DNA of 64,000 nucleotides from Ruegeria sp. THAF33 (GTDB taxonomy: Bacteria > Pseudomonadota > Alphaproteobacteria > Rhodobacterales > Rhodobacteraceae), in assembly GCF_009363615.1 (NCBI RefSeq), contig NZ_CP045385.1:124001-188000 (forward strand). The letters run 5' to 3'. Positions 17,681 through 25,768 of the stretch are shown here, piece by piece; positions within the stretch are counted from its first letter, which is position 1; the number at the start of each line of letters is the position of its first letter. Under the pieces are notes generated by a model. It was not told the DNA's origin, did no database searches, and was given only the letters and a program-made list of their open reading frames with translations. The position numbers and the translations under genes are program-made.

Positions 17681-18946
17681 ATGTCGCGGCACTTTGAAAA
17701 CCCAGTCGGGATGACCGACCCCGTCGTCGCAGAAGCTCTTGCAAACGAGAAAAAGCGCCAGCAGGATCAAATTGAGCTGATCGCGTCCGAAAATATCGTC
17801 AGCCGTGCGGTGCTGGATGCTCTCGGGCATGAGATGACCAACAAGACGCTTGAAGGGTATCCGGGAAACCGGTTCCACGGCGGCGGTCAGTTTGTCGACG
17901 TCGTCGAGCAGGCGGCAATCGACCGCGCCAAGGAACTGTTCGGGTGCGACTATGCCAATGTTCAGCCCCATTCCGGCAGCCAGGCGAACCTTGCTGTTTT
18001 CTTTCTGCTGCTCAAGCCTGGTGACAGGGTCTTGTCGCTGGATCTGGCCGCCGGCGGTCATCTGAGTCACGGCCTGAAGGCCAACCTGTCGGGTCGCTGG
18101 TTCGAACCGCATCATTATGGTGTCGACGCCGAATCCGAGGTCATTGACTGCGATGCGCTGGAAAAACTGGCCGAGGAAATCCGGCCAAAGCTGCTGATCG
18201 CGGGTGGGTCTGCCTATCCACGGGAAATCGACTTCGAGCGTATGGGGCAAATCGCCAGGAAGGTCGGTGCGCATTTTCATGTGGACATGGCCCATATTGC
18301 CGGGCTGGTCGCTGCGGGCGTGCATCCTTCGCCTTTTCCGCATGCGGACATTGTGACGTGCACCACGACAAAAACACTGCGTGGTCCTCGTGGCGGGGTG
18401 ATCCTCACCAACAACGAGGACTGGTTCAAGAGGCTGCAATCTGCGGTTTTCCCCGGCGTTCAGGGTTCGATCCACAGCCAGGTTCTGGCGGCCAAAGCAG
18501 TTTGCCTTGCCGAAGCGCTTACGGATGAATTCAAGGACTACGGAGCGCAGGTCAAAGCCAACGCCGCCAAACTCGCGGAAACCTTGCAGTCCCGGGGGTT
18601 GCGTATCGTGTCCGGTGGTACTGACACGCATCTGGTGCTCGTGGATCTCAGCCCCAAGGGTATCACAGGCAAACGTGCCGAGGTCGTTCTGGAGAAGGCC
18701 AACATCACGACCAACAAAAACGCGATCCCCAATGACAGCACGCGACCGCCAGAATGGGTTGGATTGCGCCTGGGCGTGAGCGCGGCCACGACCCGCGGAA
18801 TGAAACAGGCCGCGTTCGACCAGTTGGCAAACGTGATTGCGGATCTGATCGAAGCTGAGGCCGCGGGTGATACCGGTGCGACAATTCTGCGCTGCAAAAC
18901 CTCGGTCGCTGCGTTGTGCAAATCGTACCCCATCTATCCAGCGTAG
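17681..18946 (+). CDS. Serine hydroxymethyltransferase family protein, non-canonical active site
   Basis: A 421-residue PLP enzyme with clear full-length similarity to GlyA: IELIASENIVS, ANVQPHSGSQAN, FHVDMAHIAGLVAAGV, Schiff-base lysine K231 in TTTKTLRGPRGG, and NITTNKNAIPND. Against E. coli GlyA as I recall it, several active-site positions differ. NKYAEGYPGKRYYGG is NKTLEGYPGNRFHGG here, the histidine before the lysine (THKT) is threonine (TTKT), and the conserved GGQGGPLMH is GVQGSIHSQ. The catalytic Glu, Asp, His and substrate Arg positions remain. I infer a paralogue for another beta-hydroxy or alpha-methyl amino acid rather than housekeeping GlyA. GGAGGAG precedes the ATG. It is divergent from a LysR gene and followed by a DeoR gene. 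Confidence 0.82.
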   Translation: MSRHFENPVGMTDPVVAEALANEKKRQQDQIELIASENIVSRAVLDALGHEMTNKTLEGYPGNRFHGGGQFVDVVEQAAIDRAKELFGCDYANVQPHSGSQANLAVFFLLLKPGDRVLSLDLAAGGHLSHGLKANLSGRWFEPHHYGVDAESEVIDCDALEKLAEEIRPKLLIAGGSAYPREIDFERMGQIARKVGAHFHVDMAHIAGLVAAGVHPSPFPHADIVTCTTTKTLRGPRGGVILTNNEDWFKRLQSAVFPGVQGSIHSQVLAAKAVCLAEALTDEFKDYGAQVKANAAKLAETLQSRGLRIVSGGTDTHLVLVDLSPKGITGKRAEVVLEKANITTNKNAIPNDSTRPPEWVGLRLGVSAATTRGMKQAAFDQLANVIADLIEAEAAGDTGATILRCKTSVAALCKSYPIYPA

Positions 18947-19058
18947 TCACTGCTTGCCCGGTGGCAGGGCCCATCGACCGCTCTGGACCATTGGTGTGAG
19001 GGCGTCACCGCTGCGTCATGGCAACGCGTGCCTGATTGGGTGTTTGGGCTGTACCATG

Positions 19059-19074
19059 TTTGCAAATTTTGGCA
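19059..19074. promoter_or_regulatory. DeoR operator, upstream copy
   Basis: TTTGCAAATTTTGGCA lies 33 bases before the DeoR start at 19107. A perfect 16/16 inverted copy is at 19883-19898 on the other side of the gene. Identical 16-mers on both sides of a regulator gene point to an operator and autoregulation. It also argues against the earlier in-frame ATG at 19056, which would place the site inside the coding region. Confidence 0.7.
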
Positions 19075-19106
19075 TATTCGTGCAGTCCAAACCAAAGGGC
19101 CGGCCA

Positions 19107-19862
19107 ATGCTCGCACCCGAACGCCACGCCATCATACTGGAAGAAGTCTCGCGCCAGCCAGCGGTCTCGATCCGTTCGCTGACGGAACGGCTTGGTGTGT
19201 CACGGGAAACCGTGCGCAAGGATATTGAACAGCTGGCACTGGAGAACAAGCTTTATCAGGTGCGGGGCGGCGCGACCAGTATCCGCAGGCGGGAACCTCC
19301 GATGGCCGACCGGGCTCAAACCAACCCGAAAGGCAAGGAACGGATTGGAGCCTATGTGGCAAGCGTGATCCCGGACGGGGCCAGCGTGATAATCGACAGC
19401 GGGTCAACGACAGTGGCGGCGGCGCAGGCTCTGGCTACTGTGCGACAAAATCTTACCATATATACCAATGATTTGACGATTGCATCCGTGTTGGCTTCGG
19501 CGGTCGCCGAAGTCACGCTGCTGGGCGGGCGGCTGGATTTTTCAGAGAATGCCACATTGGGTTTGGACACGCTCGACCACCTGTCGCGATACAATGCGGA
19601 CTATGCGTTGATCGGGGTCGGCGGTGTGAGCTCTCGGGCATTGTTTACGGATTTCTCGCTGGAAGGCGCCAACCTGCGTCATATGATGATGCAGCGGTCG
19701 CAGCGGCCGCTGATCCTGGCTGATAGCAGCAAGTTCGACATGGTTGGTCCGATCGTAATGAAACCTTTGCCGGTGAAAGCGACACTGGTGGTGGATGAGG
19801 AGTTGCCAAATAGCATTGCTGGCGCGCTGCAAAGCCAGCCCGTGGATATTGTGATCGCATGA
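19107..19862 (+). CDS. DeoR/GlpR family transcriptional regulator
   Basis: A 251-residue DeoR-type repressor. The N-terminal helix-turn-helix is SIRSLTERLGVSRETVRKDI, followed by the family hinge NKLYQVRGGATS. The C-terminal DeoRC sugar-phosphate-isomerase-like sensor domain has IDSGSTTVAAAQAL, LTIYTNDLTIAS, VTLLGGRLDFSENATLG and LIGVGGVS. Members usually sense a phosphorylated metabolite. Its flanking operators suggest it controls itself and the gene that once followed (now a pseudogene at 19949), and possibly more of the nearby island. Confidence 0.9.
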   Translation: MLAPERHAIILEEVSRQPAVSIRSLTERLGVSRETVRKDIEQLALENKLYQVRGGATSIRRREPPMADRAQTNPKGKERIGAYVASVIPDGASVIIDSGSTTVAAAQALATVRQNLTIYTNDLTIASVLASAVAEVTLLGGRLDFSENATLGLDTLDHLSRYNADYALIGVGGVSSRALFTDFSLEGANLRHMMMQRSQRPLILADSSKFDMVGPIVMKPLPVKATLVVDEELPNSIAGALQSQPVDIVIA

Positions 19863-19882
19863 CGCAATAACAGGAAAAAAAT

Positions 19883-19898
19883 TGCCAAAATTTGCAAA
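19883..19898. promoter_or_regulatory. DeoR operator, downstream copy
   Basis: TGCCAAAATTTGCAAA is the exact reverse complement of the 16-mer at 19059-19074. It lies 50 bases before the start codon of the dead oxidoreductase gene at 19949, where a repressor site for that gene would be expected. Confidence 0.68.
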
Positions 19899-19948
19899 GT
19901 ACAAATAGGGTGAAGGGAAATCCGAATCCCTGAGTACGGAGCGACCCG

Positions 19949-20160
19949 ATGGCTGACACCAAACTTCCGCACTGCGCAGCATGTCATTGTCGGAGGCATC
20001 ATCATTGGCTGCACGGTTGCGTATCATCTGACCGGAAAGTTGCATCGTGATGTGGTGCTTATTGCGCAGGGGTAACCAAGCCGTGGCACCACATGGCATA
20101 CGGTTGGTCTGGATCGTCAGTTGTGCAACCAACCCGCGATGACCAACCTGATCCGCCCCT
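19949..20160 (+). pseudogene. Remnant of FAD-dependent oxidoreductase (dimethylglycine/sarcosine dehydrogenase family)
   Basis: An ATG at 19949 with GGAG upstream starts MADTKLP, then the frame shifts. The next phase reads QHVIVGGIIIGCTVAYHLTG and HRDVVLIAQG before a stop near 20070. A further shift gives GTTWHTVGLDRQL and then MTNLIR. This is the diagnostic N-terminal order of the FAD/GcvT oxidoreductases at 4570-9377 (GGGVIGCSIAYHL, then SGTTWHAAGL). Only the first ~70 codons are recognisable; the rest to 20320 is unreadable. At least two frameshifts and a stop make it non-functional. Confidence 0.72.
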
Positions 20161-20320
20161 CGCCGGGGTTGCATTGCCCAGCGGGTTTGAGCCCAATAAA
20201 GCGTTGCCGTCGCGATACAGGTCAAGCTTTGGTCGAGCCGCTGTGTGTGCGCGCAAACAAGCGCTCTGAAAGCCGAATTGTGACGCAAGACAAATATTCA
20301 GCTCATATCGTCGGGCCACA

Positions 20321-21160
20321 ATGACATTACAGGCAGTTCTCATCGTCTTGACCGCAGCCGTGTTGCACGCGCTCTGGAATGCGGTTGTCAAAGGCGCGCC
20401 CGACAAAGCGGTTGTTTTGGGGTTGGTGGCGCTTGGCCACGCCGTGCCTGCGCTGATTGCGTTGCCTTTTATCGGCTTGCCGGTTTGGGCGGCGTTCCCC
20501 TTCATCATCGGCTCGACCCTGATCCACTGGGGGTACTATTGGTTTCTCAACACCGCGTACAAACATGGAGATCTGTCGGTGGTGTACCCGATCTCACGCG
20601 GGATGACGCCAATCCTGGTCGCGGTGGGTGCCATTCTTTTCGCGGGTGAGTTTCTGCCGCCGATCGCGTGGGTCGGCATTGTCTGCATCTCGGCTGGGAT
20701 TGGGTGCCTGTCCCTGATCGGGTTGGGCCGAAACACAAGCTGGGTCGCCGTGGCGGCGGCGTTTGGCACGGGTCTGATGATAGCGTCCTATTCGATTGTG
20801 GACGGCATTGGTATCCGGCTGTCCGGGAACATACTGGGATACATTGCGGCACTGTTCGTTGCCGAAATTTTTGTTGCCGGGTTTATCTTCGCGACCAGAT
20901 GGCAGCGTTTCGTAGCGCTGCCCAGGCGTTATGCCTGGGCGGGTCTGACAGGCGGCGTCATCTCTGGCCTGGCGTATGGGCTGGTGCTGTATGCCAAGAC
21001 GGTCGCGCCCTTGGGCGTGGTGTCCGCCCTCAGGGAAAGTTCGGTTATCTTTGCGTCGCTTATTGGTGTGATGTGGTTCGGCGAAGGGCCGAAATCCAAC
21101 AGGCTTCTTGCAGCGACCATTGTCGCGATCGGGATCGGACTGCTTGCGATGACACGTTGA
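20321..21160 (+). CDS. EamA family (DMT superfamily) transporter
   Basis: A 279-residue inner-membrane protein with about ten hydrophobic segments arranged as two five-helix EamA repeats. Repeat-end signatures are visible: YPISRGMTPILVAVGAILFAGE in the first half and ALRESSVIFASLIGVMWFGEG in the second. Such proteins usually export or exchange metabolites, often amino acids. Its place between a DeoR regulator and an aminoethylphosphonate transporter gives no firm substrate. Confidence 0.88.
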   Translation: MTLQAVLIVLTAAVLHALWNAVVKGAPDKAVVLGLVALGHAVPALIALPFIGLPVWAAFPFIIGSTLIHWGYYWFLNTAYKHGDLSVVYPISRGMTPILVAVGAILFAGEFLPPIAWVGIVCISAGIGCLSLIGLGRNTSWVAVAAAFGTGLMIASYSIVDGIGIRLSGNILGYIAALFVAEIFVAGFIFATRWQRFVALPRRYAWAGLTGGVISGLAYGLVLYAKTVAPLGVVSALRESSVIFASLIGVMWFGEGPKSNRLLAATIVAIGIGLLAMTR

Positions 21161-21336
21161 GCGTTTTTTGCGCCACCGCAGGGAAAGTCTGAAGAATTCA
21201 GCGCCTTTGACATGCTCTGATGATCTGTTGATCGTCATGGTCCCGTTCCGCGCGGATCATCTGGGGCGGGCGGATTTCATCTATAGGAAATGCTTATGAC
21301 ATCGAAGATATAATCGATTTTTATTGGCGTTTTTAT

Positions 21337-21354
21337 CTGTCAAACTGCTGTCAA
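21337..21354 (+). promoter_or_regulatory. Pho box (PhoB-binding site) upstream of aepX
   Basis: CTGTCAA-ACTG-CTGTCAA is two direct 7-mers 11 bp apart. This matches the known Pho box layout (CTGTCAT-N4-CTGTCAT) at six of seven positions in each half. It ends 78 bases before the aepX start. It indicates that phosphate starvation induces the phosphonate transporter. Confidence 0.75.
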
Positions 21355-21432
21355 ACAATCGGTGCACAATAATCGAGTTCGAACGCCGCGCAAGAATGGC
21401 GAAAATAACATTACTACCAACAGAGGATCACA

Positions 21433-22452
21433 ATGAAACAGACGACATCATTTCTCGCAGCCCTGACCATAGGTGCGCTGACGGCAACGGCTGCGGCATC
21501 GGAAACGGAATTGACAGTTTATACCGCAGTCGAAGCGGAAGACTTGGCCCGGTATGCCGAGACGTTCAATCAAAGCCATCCTGACATCAAGATCAATTGG
21601 GTTCGCGACTCGACCGGGATCATTACGGCGAAATTGCTGGCAGAACGTGATAATCCGCAGGCCGACGTTGTTTGGGGCCTGGCCGCCACGTCGCTGCTGC
21701 TGTTGAAATCAGAAGGTATGCTGGAGCCATATGCGCCGGCCGGTGTGGAAAACCTGGACAAGAAATTTGTTGATGGCGACACCCCCCCTGCCTGGGTCGG
21801 CATGGACGCCTGGGTTGCTGCCGTCTGCTACAATACAGTCGAGGCAGAGAAAGCCGGGCTGACCCCGCCGACATCCTGGAAGGATCTCACCGACCCGATG
21901 TACAAAGATCAGGTGATCATGCCCAATCCGAATTCATCGGGCACCGGGTTCCTTGACGTGTCCAGCTGGTTGCAGATGTTCGGTGAAGAAGGTGGTTGGG
22001 AATACATGGATGCGCTGCACGAGAACATCGCGCGGTACACCCATTCAGGTTCAAAACCCTGCAAACTGGCCGCGGCAGGCGAAATCCCGATTGGCATCTC
22101 TTTCGCGTTCCGCGGAGCAAAATCCAAAGCCGACGGCGCGCCGCTTGAGATCATCGTGCCTTCTGAGGGCGTGGGATGGGACATGGAAGCCACCGCAATT
22201 GTCGCCGGTACCGCAAATCTGGAGGCTGCGCAGAAGCTGGTGGACTTCACCGTCACCAAAGAGGCCAACGAGATGTACAACACCGGCTATGCCGTCGTGG
22301 CCTATCCGGGCGTTGCGAAACCGGTTGAGCACTTCCCAGACGGTCTTCTGGATGCAATGATCGAAAATGATTTTGAGTTTGCCGCCAACAATCGCGCGGC
22401 AATCCTGAAGGAATGGCAGTCTCGCTATGACGGAAAGTCGGAAGCGAAGTAA
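21433..22452 (+). CDS. aepX: 2-aminoethylphosphonate ABC transporter, substrate-binding protein
   Basis: A 339-residue periplasmic binding protein. The signal peptide covers about residues 1-23 with a cleavage site near ATAAAS. The mature part (LTVYTAVEAEDLARYAETFN, GVGWDMEATAIVAGT) matches the iron/phosphonate-type family 1 binding proteins annotated as PhnS-like AEP binding proteins. It is followed by an ATPase and a double-domain permease in the aepXVW order and lies in an island that also encodes AEP breakdown. A Pho box lies upstream, and a strong hairpin after its stop may favour high binding-protein expression. Confidence 0.85.
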   Translation: MKQTTSFLAALTIGALTATAAASETELTVYTAVEAEDLARYAETFNQSHPDIKINWVRDSTGIITAKLLAERDNPQADVVWGLAATSLLLLKSEGMLEPYAPAGVENLDKKFVDGDTPPAWVGMDAWVAAVCYNTVEAEKAGLTPPTSWKDLTDPMYKDQVIMPNPNSSGTGFLDVSSWLQMFGEEGGWEYMDALHENIARYTHSGSKPCKLAAAGEIPIGISFAFRGAKSKADGAPLEIIVPSEGVGWDMEATAIVAGTANLEAAQKLVDFTVTKEANEMYNTGYAVVAYPGVAKPVEHFPDGLLDAMIENDFEFAANNRAAILKEWQSRYDGKSEAK

Positions 22453-22460
22453 CCCCTTTG

Positions 22461-22488
22461 GCAGGAGAGGCTTTCGTGCCTCTCCTGC
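22461..22488 (+). terminator. Intra-operon hairpin after aepX
   Basis: GCAGGAGAGGC pairs perfectly with GCCTCTCCTGC across a six-base TTTCGT loop. No U-run follows, so it probably acts as a partial terminator or 3'-end stabiliser that raises aepX mRNA over aepVW. Confidence 0.6.
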
Positions 22489-22569
22489 GCACCAGTCTCT
22501 TGTTCCCCGACAAACAACTTACTCACCCGGATTCAACCGGCCAGGATCGGCCGCGCCCGAGGTGCAGAT

Positions 22570-23700
22570 GTGAGGACCTCTCCCGTGCTTCAGAAAACAC
22601 CACCCGGTGAACTGTATCTCAGCATCCAGAATTTGTGGAAAGCGTTCGGAAGCTTTCTGGCGCTCAAGGACATCTCTTTGGAAATCAACGAGGGCGAGTT
22701 TGTTTGTTTCCTCGGCCCGTCCGGGTGCGGCAAGACCACTCTTTTGCGGGCAATCGCCGGATTGGATTTGCAGACCAAGGGTACGGTCATGCAGGATGGC
22801 AAGGACGTGTCCAATCTGCCCCCGTCCGAGCGTGATTTCGGGATCGTGTTTCAGTCCTACGCGTTGTTCCCAAATCTGACGATTGAAAAGAACATCGCTT
22901 TTGGCCTTGAAAACACCGGCCGCAGCAAATCGGATATCGCTGTTCGCGTAAACGAACTCTTGTCCCTGGTTGGTCTGCCGGATCAGGGCAAGAAATATCC
23001 GGCGCAATTGTCGGGTGGTCAGCAGCAACGGATTGCGCTGGCGCGTGCCATTGCGACCAACCCCGGACTTTTGCTGTTGGACGAACCCCTGTCGGCGCTG
23101 GACGCCAAAGTGCGTGTTCATCTGCGGCACGAGATCAAGGAGTTGCAGCGCAAGCTGGGTGTGACCACCGTGATGGTGACCCACGATCAGGAAGAAGCGC
23201 TGGCCATGGCAGACCGGATCGTGGTCATGAACCATGGTGTGATCGAACAGGTGGGGCCTCCTACCGAAATCTACCGGGAACCGGCCAATCTGTTCGTTGC
23301 CGACTTTATCGGTGAAATGAACCAGATCCGGTCACAGGTCACCAAAGGCGGACGTTTGAGCGTCGGGGAAAAGACCTTTGCCTGCCTCAGCCACAAGTTC
23401 AACGATGGAACCCCGATCATCGCGGCCATTCGACCCGAAGACATCATCCCTCATGAAGCTGGTTATCTCGACACGGGCGGCAATCGGAACTGCATAGAGG
23501 TGACGCTGGATGAGATGGAATTCTTGGGTTCGTTCTGGCGCTGCCGCTTGAACAACGAGAAGTTCGGATCATCGGAACTGATCGCGGATTTCTCGATCAA
23601 CGCCGTGCGTCGTCTGGAACTGGAAGAGGGGCGCAGCGTGGTGATTGAGCTCCCCGAGAACCGCCTTATGGCGTTTGAAGTGCCGGAGGCCAAGGCATGA
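22570..23700 (+). CDS. aepV: 2-aminoethylphosphonate ABC transporter, ATP-binding protein
   Basis: A 376-residue ABC ATPase. Walker A is GPSGCGKTT, the signature is QLSGGQQQRIALARA, Walker B with the catalytic Glu is LLLLDEPLSAL, and the switch is MVTHDQEE. A ~130-residue C-terminal TOBE-type domain follows. The start is GTG at 22570 behind GAGGTG. Its 3' end overlaps the permease by ATGA. It energises AEP import with AepX and AepW. Confidence 0.85.
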   Translation: MRTSPVLQKTPPGELYLSIQNLWKAFGSFLALKDISLEINEGEFVCFLGPSGCGKTTLLRAIAGLDLQTKGTVMQDGKDVSNLPPSERDFGIVFQSYALFPNLTIEKNIAFGLENTGRSKSDIAVRVNELLSLVGLPDQGKKYPAQLSGGQQQRIALARAIATNPGLLLLDEPLSALDAKVRVHLRHEIKELQRKLGVTTVMVTHDQEEALAMADRIVVMNHGVIEQVGPPTEIYREPANLFVADFIGEMNQIRSQVTKGGRLSVGEKTFACLSHKFNDGTPIIAAIRPEDIIPHEAGYLDTGGNRNCIEVTLDEMEFLGSFWRCRLNNEKFGSSELIADFSINAVRRLELEEGRSVVIELPENRLMAFEVPEAKA

Positions 23701-25718
23701 GCTCGGTTTCTACCAATCAGGACAGCATGCCTGTCGGGCCGGACATCAAGCCCAAGCTCAGCCGTGATGATATCCTGATGCGCGGCAGCATGATGGTGAT
23801 CGCGCTGTATCTGGTCGTGACATTGGCGTTGCCGCTTTACACGATGCTGTCCAAGTCGTTTTCGACCTATCGGGTCGAGCTGTCCCAGTACGAGTTTCAG
23901 GTAAGTGACGACGCAGGCGTCTTCGACGGAACGATCCTGTCGGCAGACGAGTTGAACAGGAAATTGGGGGTCTATTCCGACTCTGATCTGGTGACGGGTT
24001 CGGACGGGCGCTTGCCGGTGACCGGATTCTTTCCTGATTTCAGCTTTCGCAGCCCGGTGATGTACAAGATCCGCAACACGACGGATACCGGGCGCTTTCT
24101 GGTCGGATCGACATTGAATGAAGGCACCGATTGGGTCGAGCTTGATTCCAACACGTTCCGCCGGGTGCAAATGCGGCCGGTCCAGTCGCGAGGGCTGGAC
24201 AATTTCATCAACTACTTCTCGACACCGGCATTGTTCAATTCGATCAAGAACTCGCTTTGGATCTCGGTAGTCAGCACCATTGTGACGGTGACACTGGCGT
24301 TTTGGTTCGCCTATGCGCTGAACCGAAGCTGCATGCGGTTCAAGAGTGTTTTTCGCCTCATTGCGATGGCACCGATCCTGGTTCCGTCGCTTTTGCCGGG
24401 CATCGCGTTGGTCTACCTGTTCGGCAATCAGGGCATGATCAAGGAGTTGCTGTTCGGTGCCAGCATCTACGGCCCCATAGGCATCGTGATCGGATCAGTT
24501 TTCTTTACCTTTCCGCACGCGTTCCTGATCATATCGACCGCGCTCGCGATATCTGACGCGCGCCTGTATGAAGCTGCGGCCAGCTTGCGGTCGACGCCAT
24601 GGCGAACCTTCTGGACCGTAACCATCCCCGGGGCCCGCTATGGCCTGATCTCGGCGGCCTTTGTCGTGTTCAACCTGGTGATCACCGATTTCGGATTGCC
24701 GAAGGTCATCGGTGGTCAATTCAACGTGCTTGCCGTGGATATCTACAAACAGGTGATCGGCCAGCAGAATTTTGAAATGGGCGCTGTGGTATCTGTGGTT
24801 CTGGTCATCCCGGCCATTCTGGCTTTTGCCATCGACCGGATGGTTCAGTCCAAGCAGGTTGCGCTGCTTTCGGCGCGTTCCGTGCCATATCAGGCGACGC
24901 CAAACCCGAAAGCTGACCGCATATTCCTGATCTATTGCAGCCTGATCGGCCTGTTCATCGTTGGTCTTCTGGCTGTGTGTCAGTTTGCAGCGCTGATCAA
25001 GTTCTGGCCCTACGACCTGAGTCTGAGCCTCAAGAACTATCAGTTCAACAGAATGGACGGCGGCGGCTGGGGGTCGTATTTCAACTCGATCAAACTGGCA
25101 TTGCTGACGGCAGTCATCGGCACGACGGTTGTATTCTTCGGGGCCTATCTGGTGGAAAAATCAAACGGGTTCAGAACCGGTAGGTCGATTTTCCAGATGT
25201 TCGCGATGCTGCCCATGGCGATCCCAGGCATGGTATTGGGGCTGTCATATATTTTCTTCTTCAACAACCCGTCCAATCCGCTGAACGGGATTTACGGCAC
25301 GATGGCGATTTTGGTGATTTGCACTGTGACGCATTTCTACACCGTATCGCACCTGACGGCCGTCACCGCGCTCAAGCAAATGGACAGAGAATTTGAGTCA
25401 GTGTCTGCCTCGCTCAAACAGCCGACAATGAAGCTGTTTGCACGGGTAACGGTTCCGGTTTGTCTGCCGGCGGTGTTGGACATCTCGATCTATCTGTTCG
25501 TCAACGCGATGACGACCGTGTCGGCAGTAGTGTTTCTTTATTCTCCCAAAACGACGCTTGCGTCCATCGCGGTGCTGAACATGGATGATGCCGGGGATAT
25601 CGCGCCTGCGGCGGCGATGGGCATGATGATCTTTTACACCAACGCTGCTGCCCGGATCGTTCACCTGATTGCTTCAAAAGGCATTCTCAAGCGCACTCAG
25701 GCTTGGCGAAGCCGGTAG
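23697..25718 (+). CDS. aepW: 2-aminoethylphosphonate ABC transporter, fused double permease
   Basis: A 673-residue inner-membrane protein carrying two binding-protein-dependent permease domains in one chain. Each has an EAA-type cytoplasmic loop: YEAAASLRSTPWRTFWTVTIPG in the first half and ESVSASLKQPTMKLFARVTVP in the second. Between TM1 and TM2 is a ~130-residue hydrophilic periplasmic loop, a known oddity of the PhnU/AepW group. Translation is coupled to aepV by ATGA. It ends just before a bidirectionally placed terminator. Confidence 0.86.
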   Translation: MSSVSTNQDSMPVGPDIKPKLSRDDILMRGSMMVIALYLVVTLALPLYTMLSKSFSTYRVELSQYEFQVSDDAGVFDGTILSADELNRKLGVYSDSDLVTGSDGRLPVTGFFPDFSFRSPVMYKIRNTTDTGRFLVGSTLNEGTDWVELDSNTFRRVQMRPVQSRGLDNFINYFSTPALFNSIKNSLWISVVSTIVTVTLAFWFAYALNRSCMRFKSVFRLIAMAPILVPSLLPGIALVYLFGNQGMIKELLFGASIYGPIGIVIGSVFFTFPHAFLIISTALAISDARLYEAAASLRSTPWRTFWTVTIPGARYGLISAAFVVFNLVITDFGLPKVIGGQFNVLAVDIYKQVIGQQNFEMGAVVSVVLVIPAILAFAIDRMVQSKQVALLSARSVPYQATPNPKADRIFLIYCSLIGLFIVGLLAVCQFAALIKFWPYDLSLSLKNYQFNRMDGGGWGSYFNSIKLALLTAVIGTTVVFFGAYLVEKSNGFRTGRSIFQMFAMLPMAIPGMVLGLSYIFFFNNPSNPLNGIYGTMAILVICTVTHFYTVSHLTAVTALKQMDREFESVSASLKQPTMKLFARVTVPVCLPAVLDISIYLFVNAMTTVSAVVFLYSPKTTLASIAVLNMDDAGDIAPAAAMGMMIFYTNAAARIVHLIASKGILKRTQAWRSR

Positions 25719-25731
25719 CCAAAGGAACCCT

Positions 25732-25768
25732 GCCCCTGCCGGTCAGGTATCGGCGGGGGGGCTTTTTT
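25732..25768 (+). terminator. Rho-independent terminator of aepXVW
   Basis: GCCCCTGCCG at 25732-25741 pairs with CGGCGGGGGGGC at 25751-25762 (one bulge), and TTTTTT follows at once. It overlaps the last codons of the convergent LysR gene. Confidence 0.65.
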
